Part shown: piece after piece, positions 1 to 8,244 of the stretch | Layout of the letters: each line of letters begins with the position of its first letter | Position numbering within the stretch: the stretch's first letter is position 1 | Origin: Devosia sp. 66-22 | Lineage (GTDB): Bacteria > Pseudomonadota > Alphaproteobacteria > Rhizobiales > Devosiaceae | DNA length: 64,000 bases | Assembly (NCBI GenBank): GCA_001899065.1 | Contig: MKUZ01000031.1 | Coordinates: 269,687-333,686, forward strand | Reading direction: 5' to 3' | The notes under the pieces: model-generated | What the model was told of the DNA's origin: nothing | Databases searched by the model: none | The model's input: the letters and a program-made list of their open reading frames with translations, nothing else | Program-made: the position numbers and the translations under genes

Positions 1-252
1 ATGCTGGAAGCGGCCAAGGAATCATCGTCGCTCATCGACGGCATCGCCACCGCCAGCCGCGAACAGGCGCACGCCATCGACAAGGTCTCCGAAGCCGTCC
101 GCGCGATCGACGAAATGACCCAGCACAACGCCGCGCTTGTCGAAGAAACCAACGCCGCCATCGAGCAGACCGAAGCGCAGGCGAGCGAGCTCGACCGCGT
201 CGTCGACGTCTTCCACCTCGAAGACATGCCCTCTCCCCGCCGCGCCGCCTGA
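1..252 (+). CDS. methyl-accepting chemotaxis protein, C-terminal fragment
   Basis: The 83 residues are the tail of the cytoplasmic signalling helix hairpin of a chemotaxis receptor. The segment reads as a heptad-rich coiled coil with the family pattern EQA.AI..V..A...ID..TQ.NAALVEE, followed by a short variable tail ending in RRAA. The ligand-binding, membrane and HAMP parts lie left of the window, so the ATG at base 1 is probably internal. By family knowledge this region couples to CheA and CheW at the inner membrane. No pentapeptide CheR/CheB tether is visible at the C-terminus. Confidence 0.9.
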   Translation: MLEAAKESSSLIDGIATASREQAHAIDKVSEAVRAIDEMTQHNAALVEETNAAIEQTEAQASELDRVVDVFHLEDMPSPRRAA

Positions 253-277
253 CGCGGCTTGCGTCCAGCCTATTGAT

Positions 278-307
278 CGTCATCCCCGGGCCTGACCCGG
301 GGACCCA
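278..307. repeat. short palindromic intergenic repeat after the receptor gene
   Basis: The arms CCCCGGG and CCCGGGG are separated by a few bases, giving a strong hairpin in the spacer behind the chemotaxis gene. The CGTCATCCCCGGG start resembles the abundant small palindromes of alphaproteobacterial intergenic DNA. It could terminate or stabilise the upstream transcript, but there is no T-run. The rest of the 253-500 spacer shows no gene. Confidence 0.5.
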
Positions 308-500
308 ACACGCGTCGCACCCGGCTGGGTGGCCGGGTCTTCGCCCGGCCATGACGGGTGAAGGGCGGTTGATGGTGAGGGGCCCCGCTCTTGCGGGGAC
401 GGCAGGCGGTAGCTGGGATGGCATCTGCGGGTGAGATGCCATCGATGATGCGTTGCCGCCGGTACAAACTTGAGGGCCGTCAGGACGTCCTGGCGCGGGC

Positions 501-1187
501 TCAGTCGAGCGCAGCCGCCACCAGTGCCTTGGCGTGGAGCTCGGTCGTGTCGTAGGTCGGGATCGGGCTGACGCTGTCGTCGATCAGCATGCCGATTTCG
601 GTGCAGCCCAGGATCACCGCCTCGGCGCCGCGGGCTGCCAGCCGCGCGATAGCGTCGACATAGAGGCGTCGCGACTCCTCGCGCACGATGCCGCGACAGA
701 GCTCCTCATAAATGATGCCGTTGAGGTTGGTGATGCCGATGTCGGGCACCAGCACCTCGAGCCCACGCTCCTCAAGGCCATCGATATAGAAGCGCTGCTC
801 CATGGTGAAGCGCGTGCCGAGCAGGCCCACCGTCCCGATCCCGTCGGCGAGCAGTGCATCCGCGGTCGGGGCGGCGATGTGGATGAAGGGCACGGTCAGT
901 GCCGCGACGATCTGTGGCGCGCAGATATGCATGGTGTTCGTCGCGAGCCCGATCACGCCGCAGCCCTGGGCTTCGAGCGAAGCGGCGATCTGCGCCAGTT
1001 GCGCACCGGCGCCATCCCAGTCGCCGGCACGCTGCATCGCCTCGATGGGTGCGAAATCCACCGAGTGGACGATCACCGGCGCCGAATGGAGGCCACCGCG
1101 CAGCCGCGCGGTCTCGCGATTTAGAATGGCGTAATAGTGAGCCGTCGACTCCCAGCTCATGCCACCGATGAGGCCGATCGTCTTCAC
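501..1187 (-). CDS. aspartate/glutamate racemase family protein (YgeA-like)
   Basis: A 228-residue cytosolic racemase of the Asp/Glu/hydantoin family, closest in pattern to E. coli YgeA, a broad amino-acid racemase. It opens with KTIGLIGGMSWEST. The first catalytic segment reads LATNTMH, with Ala where YgeA has Cys, and the second keeps Cys in GCTEIG. The YgeA subgroup is known for an atypical Thr/Cys pair and both residues are present, so activity is plausible. The GTG start at 1187 is chosen because it overlaps the rppH stop as GTGA and begins exactly at the family N-terminus. It is the last gene of the deacetylase-rppH-racemase run. The substrate is not known from sequence. Confidence 0.85.
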   Translation of the reverse strand: MKTIGLIGGMSWESTAHYYAILNRETARLRGGLHSAPVIVHSVDFAPIEAMQRAGDWDGAGAQLAQIAASLEAQGCGVIGLATNTMHICAPQIVAALTVPFIHIAAPTADALLADGIGTVGLLGTRFTMEQRFYIDGLEERGLEVLVPDIGITNLNGIIYEELCRGIVREESRRLYVDAIARLAARGAEAVILGCTEIGMLIDDSVSPIPTYDTTELHAKALVAAALD

Positions 1188-1717
1188 GCGCGCCGGAGCT
1201 GCGACGGCAGCTCGCGGAATGCCCTGACCACTTCGAGATAGGCCTGTTTCTTGAACGGCACGATCAGGTCGGGCAGCCGGTCGAGCTCCTCCCAGCGCCA
1301 CATGTCGAACTCGGCCGGCATGCTGCCGTTACCCGGCTCGAGCACGTCGATCTCGCTTTCGGTGCCGGTGAAGCGATAGGCGAACCAGCGCTGTCGCTGA
1401 CCGCGATACTTGCCCTTGAGCGCAATGCCGATCATGTCGTCGGGCAGATCGTAGTAAATCCAGCCGGGGGCTTCGGCGACCAGTTCGATTGAGCGGATCG
1501 AGGTTTCCTCGAACAGTTCGCGCACCGCCGCATCGTGGGGATTCTCGCCCTTGTCGATGCCGCCCTGCGGCATCTGCCAGGGCGCGCCGCGCTCGGAAGA
1601 GTCCTCCGGGTCGTCCTCGGGCTTGCGACGCCCGATGAACACCTGTCCCCTGGCGTTGAACACAGCGGTGCCCACGCAGTCGCGATAGGGCATTTTTTCG
1701 CGATCGATCTTGCTCAT
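1184..1717 (-). CDS. rppH: RNA pyrophosphohydrolase (Nudix)
   Basis: A 177-residue Nudix hydrolase that removes pyrophosphate from the 5' end of primary transcripts and starts their decay by RNase E. The Nudix box GGIDKGE...RELFEETS is intact, and the typical N-terminus MPYRDCVGTAVFN and the WQMPQGG stretch are present. The ATG at 1717 overlaps the stop of the deacetylase gene as ATGA. The racemase follows with a GTGA overlap, so the three are probably translated from one mRNA. Ap4A hydrolase activity is an alternative name for the same family. Confidence 0.93.
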   Translation of the reverse strand: MSKIDREKMPYRDCVGTAVFNARGQVFIGRRKPEDDPEDSSERGAPWQMPQGGIDKGENPHDAAVRELFEETSIRSIELVAEAPGWIYYDLPDDMIGIALKGKYRGQRQRWFAYRFTGTESEIDVLEPGNGSMPAEFDMWRWEELDRLPDLIVPFKKQAYLEVVRAFRELPSQLRRA

Positions 1718-2880
1718 GCACCGGCCTTCATCAGCGCGCTCACGGGGACGATGGCAAAGCCGCGGCTCTCCACCGCGCCTGCCCATTCGGCGAGAGTCTG
1801 CACCGAAACGGGCAGGGCCGAGATGACGCCGATCGCCTGTCCGGCATCGGTGGCGCGCGCTTCGAGCGCGGCGAGCTGCGCGAGGATCGAGGCGCGCGTG
1901 GGGTTCTGGTCGAGCATCATGTCGGCGCGCCCGAACTCGACATTGTTGGCGGCGGCGAGCTGAGGCGCCACCGAGCGGTTTGAGCTGCCGTCGTCGAGAT
2001 AGCCGAGCCCGCGGGCGCCGAGTTCTTCCATGATCGGCGCGAAGTCCGCCGTCGAAGCGGTGAAGCGGGCGCCCATATGGTTGATCACGCCGACATAGCC
2101 GCCGAAGCTCGCCATGACGTTGAACAGCTTGTCGAGATTGTCGCGCGGTGCCTGGCCGGTCAGCAGCGTGTCGGGGCCGGGATCGCTGTCGGGATAGTCG
2201 AAGGGCTCGAGCGGGATTTCGAGCACGATCTCATGGCCGCCCGAGCGCGCCGACGCAACCGTGCGGTTGAGCGACTTGCCGTAGGGGGCGAAAGCCAGCG
2301 TGATCGCTTCGGGCAGCGTGTCGATGGCGTTGGCAGTCCCCGTCTCGTTGAGCCCGAGGCCGGTGACGACGACGGCGATGAGGCGCTTGCCGCCAGCCGT
2401 CGCGGGTGTCAGCGAGGGACGTGCATACGCCTCGAACGGCGTTTCACCCGTTGCCGCGACGCGCGGGATGGCGCCCCGCTCGGTTTCCTCGAGCAGATCG
2501 GGGAGCAGGCCGTCGGCATTGGCGGTTTCAGGGCCGATCCCGGTGGGGTCGCCATCGGGCACGTCGTCGCCCACGATCGTGACGCCGAGATTCTCAACCG
2601 GCATCTCGGGGCCGGCGGTGATCGTCACTTCATTCGGCGCGACGACCTCGGCGATCGCGTTGGAGCTGCCCGAATTGAGCGAGATTTCGGTCACCGGCCG
2701 GCCGCCCATCGGGTCGTTGACCAGCAGCACGCGGGCGCCGATGCCCACCACGATCAGGGCGGCCACGCCGAAGGCGATGCGCGCCAGCGGCAACGCGGTC
2801 GGCTTGAGGTTGAGGTTCAGCCCGCGCGATACCGGCTTGGCTGCCTTGCGGCCCAGCGGAGCGCTCAGATCGTCGGCCAT
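1714..2880 (-). CDS. divergent polysaccharide deacetylase family protein
   Basis: A 388-residue protein with a cytoplasmic start, one membrane segment near residues 30-55 (ALPLARIAFGVAALIVVGIG) and a periplasmic C-terminal domain from about residue 160. That domain matches the divergent polysaccharide deacetylase family, with RLIAVVVTGLG, SGGHEIVLEIPLEP, GVINHMGARF and YLDDGSSNRS. Family members usually sit next to CtpA and EnvC genes, as here, which suggests a role in envelope or septal peptidoglycan turnover. Its exact reaction is unknown. It lies 68 bases downstream of the S41 protease gene. Confidence 0.88.
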   Translation of the reverse strand: MADDLSAPLGRKAAKPVSRGLNLNLKPTALPLARIAFGVAALIVVGIGARVLLVNDPMGGRPVTEISLNSGSSNAIAEVVAPNEVTITAGPEMPVENLGVTIVGDDVPDGDPTGIGPETANADGLLPDLLEETERGAIPRVAATGETPFEAYARPSLTPATAGGKRLIAVVVTGLGLNETGTANAIDTLPEAITLAFAPYGKSLNRTVASARSGGHEIVLEIPLEPFDYPDSDPGPDTLLTGQAPRDNLDKLFNVMASFGGYVGVINHMGARFTASTADFAPIMEELGARGLGYLDDGSSNRSVAPQLAAANNVEFGRADMMLDQNPTRASILAQLAALEARATDAGQAIGVISALPVSVQTLAEWAGAVESRGFAIVPVSALMKAGA

Positions 2881-2948
2881 CGCTCAGTTCGCCCCCGGGC
2901 GAATCAAGCGCCCTTCGTTGCTGCCCGAGCGATAGCACATTTGCCGGC

Positions 2949-4385
2949 TCAGCCCGTTGCCCGGGGCGGGAAGGCGTCGTTGGTCTCGGTGCCCAGGATC
3001 AGCTTGATCGCGTACTGGAGCTGGGTGTCCTCGTCCTTGTTGGCCGGCACATAGACCGACGAGCCGGTGGTCGCCTGCTCCTCGGTGCCGCCGCCGATCT
3101 GGCCGGAGAGGCCGGCCTCGCCGAGGATTTCGTCGCGGCCCGCGAATTCGGCCGGCACGTTCTCCTTGACGGTGATGTCGGGCGTGATGCCGGCCGCCTG
3201 GATCGAGCGATTGGAGGGGGTGTAGTAGCGCGCCGTGGTGAGGCGGATGCCGCCATCGGGGCCCAAATTGATGATCGACTGCACGCTGCCCTTGCCGAAC
3301 GAACGGGTGCCGATGAGCGTGGCGCGCTTGTGGTCCTGCAGCGCGCCGGCGACGATCTCGGCCGCCGAGGCCGAGCCGCCATTGATCAGCACGATCAGCG
3401 GTACCGCGGCGAGCTTGGCGTCCAGGTCGTCGGGCCGCGCATCGTAGCGCGTCGCCTCTTCCTCGTTGCGGCCGCGGGTCAGCACCACCGCGCCCTGCTT
3501 GAGGAACGCGTCGCTCACATAGACCGCCTGGTCGACGAGGCCGCCCGGATTGTTGCGCAGGTCGAGGATGATGCCCTTGGGTGCGGTGCCCTTGCGCTCC
3601 TCGTAGATGTCGCGGATCGCCTTCTGGATGCCGGGGAAGGCCTGCTCGGTGAAGCGGGCGAGGCGCAGCACCGCCACGTCGCCCTCCATGGTGTAGCGCA
3701 CCACGCGCTGCGCGATGACGTCGCGGGTCAGGTCGAAATAGAGCGGCTCGGCGGCGCCTTCGCGGATCACCGTGATCTTGATCTTGGTGCCCACCTTGCC
3801 CTTCATCATGCCGACGGCTTCGTCGAGGCTGATGCCCTGCACCGACTTGCCATTGATCTCGACGATGAAGTCGTTGGCGAGCACGCCCGCGCGCTGCGCC
3901 GGGGTGTCGTCGATGGGCGAGACGACCTTGATCACGCCGTCTTCCATCGTGACCTCGATGCCCAGGCCGCCGAATTCGCCGGAGGTGTCCTGCTGCACGT
4001 CCTCGAACATCTTGGGATCGAGATAGCCCGAATGCGGATCGAGCGAGGTCAGCATGCCGTTGATGGCGGCGCGCAGCAGCGTCTGCTCATCGGGGGCGTC
4101 GACATATTCGCGGCGAATGCGGTCGAACACCTCGCCGAAGAAGGTGAGGTCCTGGAAGATCTCCGCGTCGGTACGCGGCGTCGGCTTGGGCTCGGGCGCC
4201 GGCGGTGCGTCGGGGGCGGGATCGGGGACCGGCTCCTCGCTCGACGGTGCGCTTGAGGGACCGTCGGCCGGCGCTTCGATCGATGGTTCGCTCGAGGGCG
4301 CGCTGTCCTGCGCGAGTGCGGAGGGCACGGCGGGCGTCAGCAGCAGGAGCGCGGCAAGAACGGCGCGCGAAGGGGTCAGACGCAT
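2949..4385 (-). CDS. ctpA: S41 family carboxy-terminal processing peptidase
   Basis: A 478-residue exported serine protease. A signal peptide covers residues 1-25 and is followed by a low-complexity Ser/Pro/Glu linker of about 45 residues. A PDZ domain (GLGIEVTMEDGVIKVVSP...RAGVLANDFIVEING) precedes the catalytic domain, which has the nucleophile in GGSASAAEIVAGALQD and the general-base Lys in FGKGSVQ. CtpA enzymes trim periplasmic proteins after their C-termini. The LytM-factor gene lies 6 bases upstream, and a CtpA working beside an EnvC-like protein points to control of peptidoglycan hydrolases. The symbol is by family. Confidence 0.92.
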   Translation of the reverse strand: MRLTPSRAVLAALLLLTPAVPSALAQDSAPSSEPSIEAPADGPSSAPSSEEPVPDPAPDAPPAPEPKPTPRTDAEIFQDLTFFGEVFDRIRREYVDAPDEQTLLRAAINGMLTSLDPHSGYLDPKMFEDVQQDTSGEFGGLGIEVTMEDGVIKVVSPIDDTPAQRAGVLANDFIVEINGKSVQGISLDEAVGMMKGKVGTKIKITVIREGAAEPLYFDLTRDVIAQRVVRYTMEGDVAVLRLARFTEQAFPGIQKAIRDIYEERKGTAPKGIILDLRNNPGGLVDQAVYVSDAFLKQGAVVLTRGRNEEEATRYDARPDDLDAKLAAVPLIVLINGGSASAAEIVAGALQDHKRATLIGTRSFGKGSVQSIINLGPDGGIRLTTARYYTPSNRSIQAAGITPDITVKENVPAEFAGRDEILGEAGLSGQIGGGTEEQATTGSSVYVPANKDEDTQLQYAIKLILGTETNDAFPPRATG

Positions 4386-4391
4386 CAGGGT

Positions 4392-5747
4392 CTATCCACT
4401 CTGGGTAGTGTTTGTGGGGGAAGCCCACCATCCGGTCGGATCGATGGGCGAATTGCTGTTTCGCATCTCAATATAAAGGGTCGGGTTTGAAGCACCAGCG
4501 CTGGTCGCCACCGTCCGCCCAATTGTCCGTGATCCCATCGCCCCGAGCCGCTCGCCCATGCGGACGAATTGGCCGACCTTGGCCTCGACGGCTTCGAGAC
4601 CTGCGAGAAGGATCGTGTGATCCTGGCCCACATCAAGAATGACGATTTGGCCGTAATTGAGGTACGCGCCGGCATAGAGCACGGTACCGTCCGCCGGGGC
4701 GATCACGGGCGCCTGCGCGCGCGTCACGACCGACAGCCCCCGCGAGATGCCGCCGAAGCCGTCGCCGTCGCCATAATTGATGACGTTGACGCCCGAGACC
4801 GGGAAATTGAGGAAGCCGCGGGCCGAGGCGAAGGGCACCGCCGGCTCGGTCCGTTCGGGATTGGCGAGCGCCAGCAGCACCGTCTCGCGGTCGAGCGTGG
4901 GCGTGGTGCCGCCGGCATTGGCGCGCTCGGTGGCCGCGGCGGCGGTCGCCACGGCATCGGCGCGCTTCCCCAGATCGGCGATGAGCTGCTTGAGTTGGGC
5001 GGCCCTCTCGGCCATCAGTGCCGCTTCCTGCTCCTCGGCGGCGAGTGCGGTGGTGGCCGTCTCCTCGCTCGATTTGCGGGCGGCGATGAGCGTGGCGATG
5101 CGGAGCTGCTCTTCCTCGAGCACGTCGAAATTTGCGCGGAGGTTCTCCTCCTCGGCCTGGGCGGCGAGTTTGATCTCGTTGAGCGCGTTGAGGTCGGCCA
5201 TCACCGCGTCGGCCTTGGCCTGGAGCTGCGGCAGGATCGCCGAGATCAGGATGGCGCTGCGGGCCGAGCCCAGCGCATCGGAGGGATCGACGATCAGCGC
5301 CGGCGGCGGGCTGCGTGAAATCCGCTCGAGCGCAGCGAGAACGTTGGAGATGGATTTGTCGGCGCCGTCGAGGCGGCCGCGGGTCTCGAGTTCCTCAACG
5401 ATCAGCTCGCCGATCTTTTCCTGCACGGCGGCGACGTCCACCTCGGCGAGGCGCACGCGTTCGCCGGCGGCGATCAGCGCGGCGTTCTGCTTGTCGCGGT
5501 CGCCCTTCATCGCCTCGATCTCGGCCTTGAGCGCGGTGGCGCGCTCATTGCTCAGCGACAGCGACGCCTCGAGCTCGGCGAGCTGGGTCTGGCTGTCGGT
5601 GGCCGACTGGCGGATCCAGCCGGGCGCGCCGCTATCGGTCGTGGCCGAGGAAGCGGGGGCCGGTTCGGACTGAGCGAGGAGCGCCATGGGGGCGGCAACC
5701 GCCGCTGCCACCACGCCAACCGCCGCCCAGCGCGTCAGTCGCTTCAT
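4392..5747 (-). CDS. envC: murein hydrolase activator, EnvC/LytM family
   Basis: A 451-residue periplasmic protein. A signal peptide follows MKRLTRWAAV; two long coiled-coil stretches occupy roughly residues 50-270, and a C-terminal M23/LytM domain holds PVIAPADGTVLYAG, GQIVILD and PTLYIEMR. The LytM metal ligands are degenerate: the usual HxH-type region reads LYIEMR and the first His is absent. This matches EnvC proteins, which activate amidases rather than cut peptidoglycan. The ATG at 5747 is preferred over an upstream start because it begins the signal peptide and follows a G-rich element. Confidence 0.9.
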   Translation of the reverse strand: MKRLTRWAAVGVVAAAVAAPMALLAQSEPAPASSATTDSGAPGWIRQSATDSQTQLAELEASLSLSNERATALKAEIEAMKGDRDKQNAALIAAGERVRLAEVDVAAVQEKIGELIVEELETRGRLDGADKSISNVLAALERISRSPPPALIVDPSDALGSARSAILISAILPQLQAKADAVMADLNALNEIKLAAQAEEENLRANFDVLEEEQLRIATLIAARKSSEETATTALAAEEQEAALMAERAAQLKQLIADLGKRADAVATAAAATERANAGGTTPTLDRETVLLALANPERTEPAVPFASARGFLNFPVSGVNVINYGDGDGFGGISRGLSVVTRAQAPVIAPADGTVLYAGAYLNYGQIVILDVGQDHTILLAGLEAVEAKVGQFVRMGERLGAMGSRTIGRTVATSAGASNPTLYIEMRNSNSPIDPTGWWASPTNTTQSG

Positions 5748-5847
5748 TGCACCCCAAACCCTACGAATCAGCCGCAAAACCCTAGCAGCCCGCGGGTTAA
5801 CAGCCGCATGTGTTTGGTTTTTCGATGGCCGGATCTAGGGTGATTGG

Positions 5848-6147
5848 ATGCAGGGGCACGGCAGGTACGCAGTCTACATTCTCGCCAGCCGGAAGTACGG
5901 CGCGCTCTACATCGGCGTCACTGGTGACCTGTTGGGCCGAGTGGTCACCCACCGCGATGAGCTGATCGACGGATTCACCTCGCGCTACCACATCCACCAC
6001 CTTGTCTACGCCGAGTTCCACACCGACCCGAGCGCCGCGATCCAACGCGAAAAGCAGCTCAAGAAATGGCGGCGTGCCTGGAAGATCGAGCTGATCGAAC
6101 AGTTCAACCCAAAGTGGCGAGACCTGTTCGAGGATTTCACCGGGTAA
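5848..6147 (+). CDS. GIY-YIG nuclease superfamily protein
   Basis: A 99-residue stand-alone GIY-YIG domain. It begins YAVYILASRKYGALYIGVTGDL, with the paired tyrosines, conserved R and H (GRVVTHRDE) and the distal Glu in AIQREKQLKKW. It belongs to the small, abundant UPF0213/YhbQ-like group of uncertain cellular role. It stands alone on the plus strand, and the spacer behind it is filled with a palindromic repeat. Confidence 0.88.
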   Translation: MQGHGRYAVYILASRKYGALYIGVTGDLLGRVVTHRDELIDGFTSRYHIHHLVYAEFHTDPSAAIQREKQLKKWRRAWKIELIEQFNPKWRDLFEDFTG

Positions 6148-6150
6148 GGG

Positions 6151-6560
6151 GCGCTGCGAAAGCGGGGACCTCCGTTGGCTGGCCCATCGGCAGGCGTTTT
6201 CGCGTGTATGAAACAGAGGTTCCCGCTTTCGCGGGAATGACACCGTGGGTGGGGTGCTTCTGGCGGCGCGTTGCGGTCAGCACGGCGCGCACCGCGGAGC
6301 ATGGCAGTCAGCACAGCGCCAACCGCCCCCACAGACGTCATCCCCGCGAAAGCGGGGACCTCCGTTGCAGGCCCATCGGCAGGCGCTCTGGTGCAAGTGA
6401 AACAGAGGTTCCCGCTTTCGCGGGAATGACGCAGTGGGTGGGGTGCTTCTGGCGGCGCGTTGCGGTCAGCACCGCGCGCACCGCCGGCGGAGCATGGCAG
6501 TCAGCACAGCGCCAACCGCCCCCACAGACGTCATCCCCGCGAAAACGGGCCCCCCCCGTT
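6151..6560. repeat. tandem pair of intergenic repeats with embedded hairpins
   Basis: Two nearly identical units of about 190 bases run head to tail (first near 6156, second near 6346), and a third decayed start appears near 6531. Each unit begins with CGAAAGCGGGGACCTCCGTT, has the inverted counterpart AGGTTCCCGCTTTCGCGGGA about 50 bases later, and continues with GGTGGGGTGCTTCTGGCGGC. The two arms can pair into a long hairpin. No supported gene lies between 6148 and 6572. Confidence 0.85.
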
Positions 6561-6572
6561 TCTGTTACGACC

Positions 6573-7052
6573 TCACTCCCGGTGGTACGGGTGTCCGCTC
6601 AGGATCGTTGTGGTGCGGTACAATTGTTCGGCCAGCATGATGCGGACGAGCTGGTGGGGCCAGGTCATGGTCGAGAAGCCCAGGGTCATGTCGGCGGCCG
6701 ACACGAAGCCCGGGTCGAGGCCGTCGGCGCCGCCGATGACGAAGGTTACGGCCGGCTTGCCGTCGTCGCGCCAGCGGCCGAGCCGCTTGGCGAATTCCTC
6801 CGAGCCGGTCGACTTGCCGCGCTCATCGAGCGCCACGACGATGCCGCCGGGGAGCTGCGCAGTCAGCGTCCTGGCCTCCTCGGCCTTGCGCGCGGCGGCG
6901 CTGCCGGCGCGGGACTCGGTCAGTTCGGTGACGGAGAAACCGGTGAGGCCCAGGCTCTTGCCCGTGGCGACGGCCCGGTCGAGATAGCGCGCCACGAGCT
7001 CCCGTTCCGGCCCCTGCTTCATGCGGCCGACGGCGAGGATCAGGACGCGCAC
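6573..7052 (-). CDS. rlmH: 23S rRNA pseudouridine-1915 N3-methyltransferase
   Basis: A 159-residue SPOUT-fold enzyme that methylates pseudouridine 1915 in helix 69 of 23S rRNA on assembled 70S ribosomes, using S-adenosylmethionine. Recognition is clear from the start MRVLILAVGRMK, the cofactor loop FVIGGADGLD and the hallmark end LYRTTTILSGHPYHRE. The length is normal. It follows rsfS by 9 bases on the same strand, the usual arrangement of these two ribosome-associated genes. Confidence 0.95.
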   Translation of the reverse strand: MRVLILAVGRMKQGPERELVARYLDRAVATGKSLGLTGFSVTELTESRAGSAAARKAEEARTLTAQLPGGIVVALDERGKSTGSEEFAKRLGRWRDDGKPAVTFVIGGADGLDPGFVSAADMTLGFSTMTWPHQLVRIMLAEQLYRTTTILSGHPYHRE

Positions 7053-7061
7053 GGAGCGCGC

Positions 7062-7472
7062 TTAGCGGGCGTCGGCGGCGAAGTCCGCCTGCCACATCTT
7101 CTCGATGTTGTAGAACTCGCGCACTTCGGGGCGGAAGATGTGGACGATCACGTCGCCGCCATCCACCAGCACCCAGTCGGCATGCGGCAGGCCCTCGATC
7201 CGGGGCTTGCCGAAGCCGTTGTCGCGCAGCGCCTTTGTCACCTGGTCGGCGACGGCGGCGACGTGGCGGTTGGAGCGGCCCGAGGTCACCACCATGTGGT
7301 CGGCGAGCGAGGACTTTCCGGCAATATCGATGGCAACAGTCTGCTCGGCCTTGGCGTCTTCGAGGCTCTGCAGCACGACGTCGATCATTTTGGGTCCAGT
7401 GCTTGGGGTCGGTTGTGCCGCCGAGGCGGCCTTCTTCGGCGATGCTGCCATCAGCAATTGGCCTTCGCCCAT
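7062..7472 (-). CDS. rsfS: ribosome silencing factor
   Basis: A 136-residue protein that binds L14 (uL14) and blocks subunit joining during starvation. The core starts near MIDVVLQSLEDAKAEQTVAIDIAG and contains LADHMVVTSGRSNRHVAAVADQV and HADWVLVDGGDVIVHIF. About 28 residues rich in Ala, Pro and Ser precede the core, so a later start at the internal ATG is possible. It sits directly upstream of rlmH. The 166-base spacer to nadD shows no gene. Confidence 0.93.
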   Translation of the reverse strand: MGEGQLLMAASPKKAASAAQPTPSTGPKMIDVVLQSLEDAKAEQTVAIDIAGKSSLADHMVVTSGRSNRHVAAVADQVTKALRDNGFGKPRIEGLPHADWVLVDGGDVIVHIFRPEVREFYNIEKMWQADFAADAR

Positions 7473-7638
7473 GCAGGTGCATGAGTCATGCGGGTTTCAG
7501 CATTCCTTGCAGGTTGGGAGAGATGGTGTCGCGGCTAGCGATGGTCTTCAGTTCCCTATCGTGGCCTTTGGCCACAAGCATCATAATGGTGCTTCGTTCC
7601 CGATTGTGCAAGGCGAACGTCTACGGACGATGACGCCA

Positions 7639-8244
7639 TCAGCCCGCCCTGGCCCGGCGGATGGCGGTGGAGGACTGCGCCGACATGACGCCGCGCAGAT
7701 AGACCCAGGCGGGCGGACGGCTCTCGGCGAGAACGGCGGCCTTGTCCTCGGGCAGGCGGAACTCGGCGAGCGCCACCGCCGCGCGGGAGCGCGTCGCCCG
7801 GAACGTCGCGCCGGGGCGGGCATAGATCGCCATGGGCATGGTGCCGGCGATTTCCTCCCAGCGCTCCCAGCGGTCGAAATTGAGCAGGCTGTCGGCGCCC
7901 ATAATCCACACGAAGTGCACGCCGGGCTCGGCGGATACGAGGTGGTCCAGCGTCTCGTAGGTGTAGCGGAAGCTGTGACCGGCCTCGAAGGCGGTGACGT
8001 CGAGCTGCGGATGGTCCATCAGCTTCTCGGTCGCGGCAACGCGGTCGCCCAGCGGCGCCAGTTCCGAATGGTCCTTGAGCGGATTGCCGGGAGACACCAG
8101 GATCCACACGCGGTCGAGCGCCAGCCGCCTGAGGCACTGCAGGGCCACCAGCCGGTGACCCTCATGGGCGGGGTTGAAGCTGCCGCCGAACAGGCCGATC
8201 CGCATGCCGGGCTCGGCGGGTGGCCGCTTCAGGTAGTCCGGCAT
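7639..8244 (-). CDS. nadD: nicotinate-nucleotide adenylyltransferase
   Basis: A 201-residue enzyme that joins ATP and nicotinate mononucleotide in NAD synthesis. The nucleotidyltransferase motif GLFGGSFNPAHEGHR is intact, and WIMGADSLLNFDRW and WILVSPGNPLK match the family. The ATG at 8244 overlaps the proA stop as ATGA. The order proB-proA-nadD-rsfS-rlmH is common in Hyphomicrobiales. Confidence 0.94.
   Translation of the reverse strand: MPDYLKRPPAEPGMRIGLFGGSFNPAHEGHRLVALQCLRRLALDRVWILVSPGNPLKDHSELAPLGDRVAATEKLMDHPQLDVTAFEAGHSFRYTYETLDHLVSAEPGVHFVWIMGADSLLNFDRWERWEEIAGTMPMAIYARPGATFRATRSRAAVALAEFRLPEDKAAVLAESRPPAWVYLRGVMSAQSSTAIRRARAG

Noticed and set aside
2077-3054. Long plus-strand frames opposite the deacetylase, protease and EnvC genes
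   Set aside because: They are shadows of GC-rich minus-strand genes whose products are clearly recognisable.
6151-6560. Repeat array considered as CRISPR
   Set aside because: There are only two units of about 190 bases with near-identical interiors, so there are no unique spacers; no cas genes are nearby.
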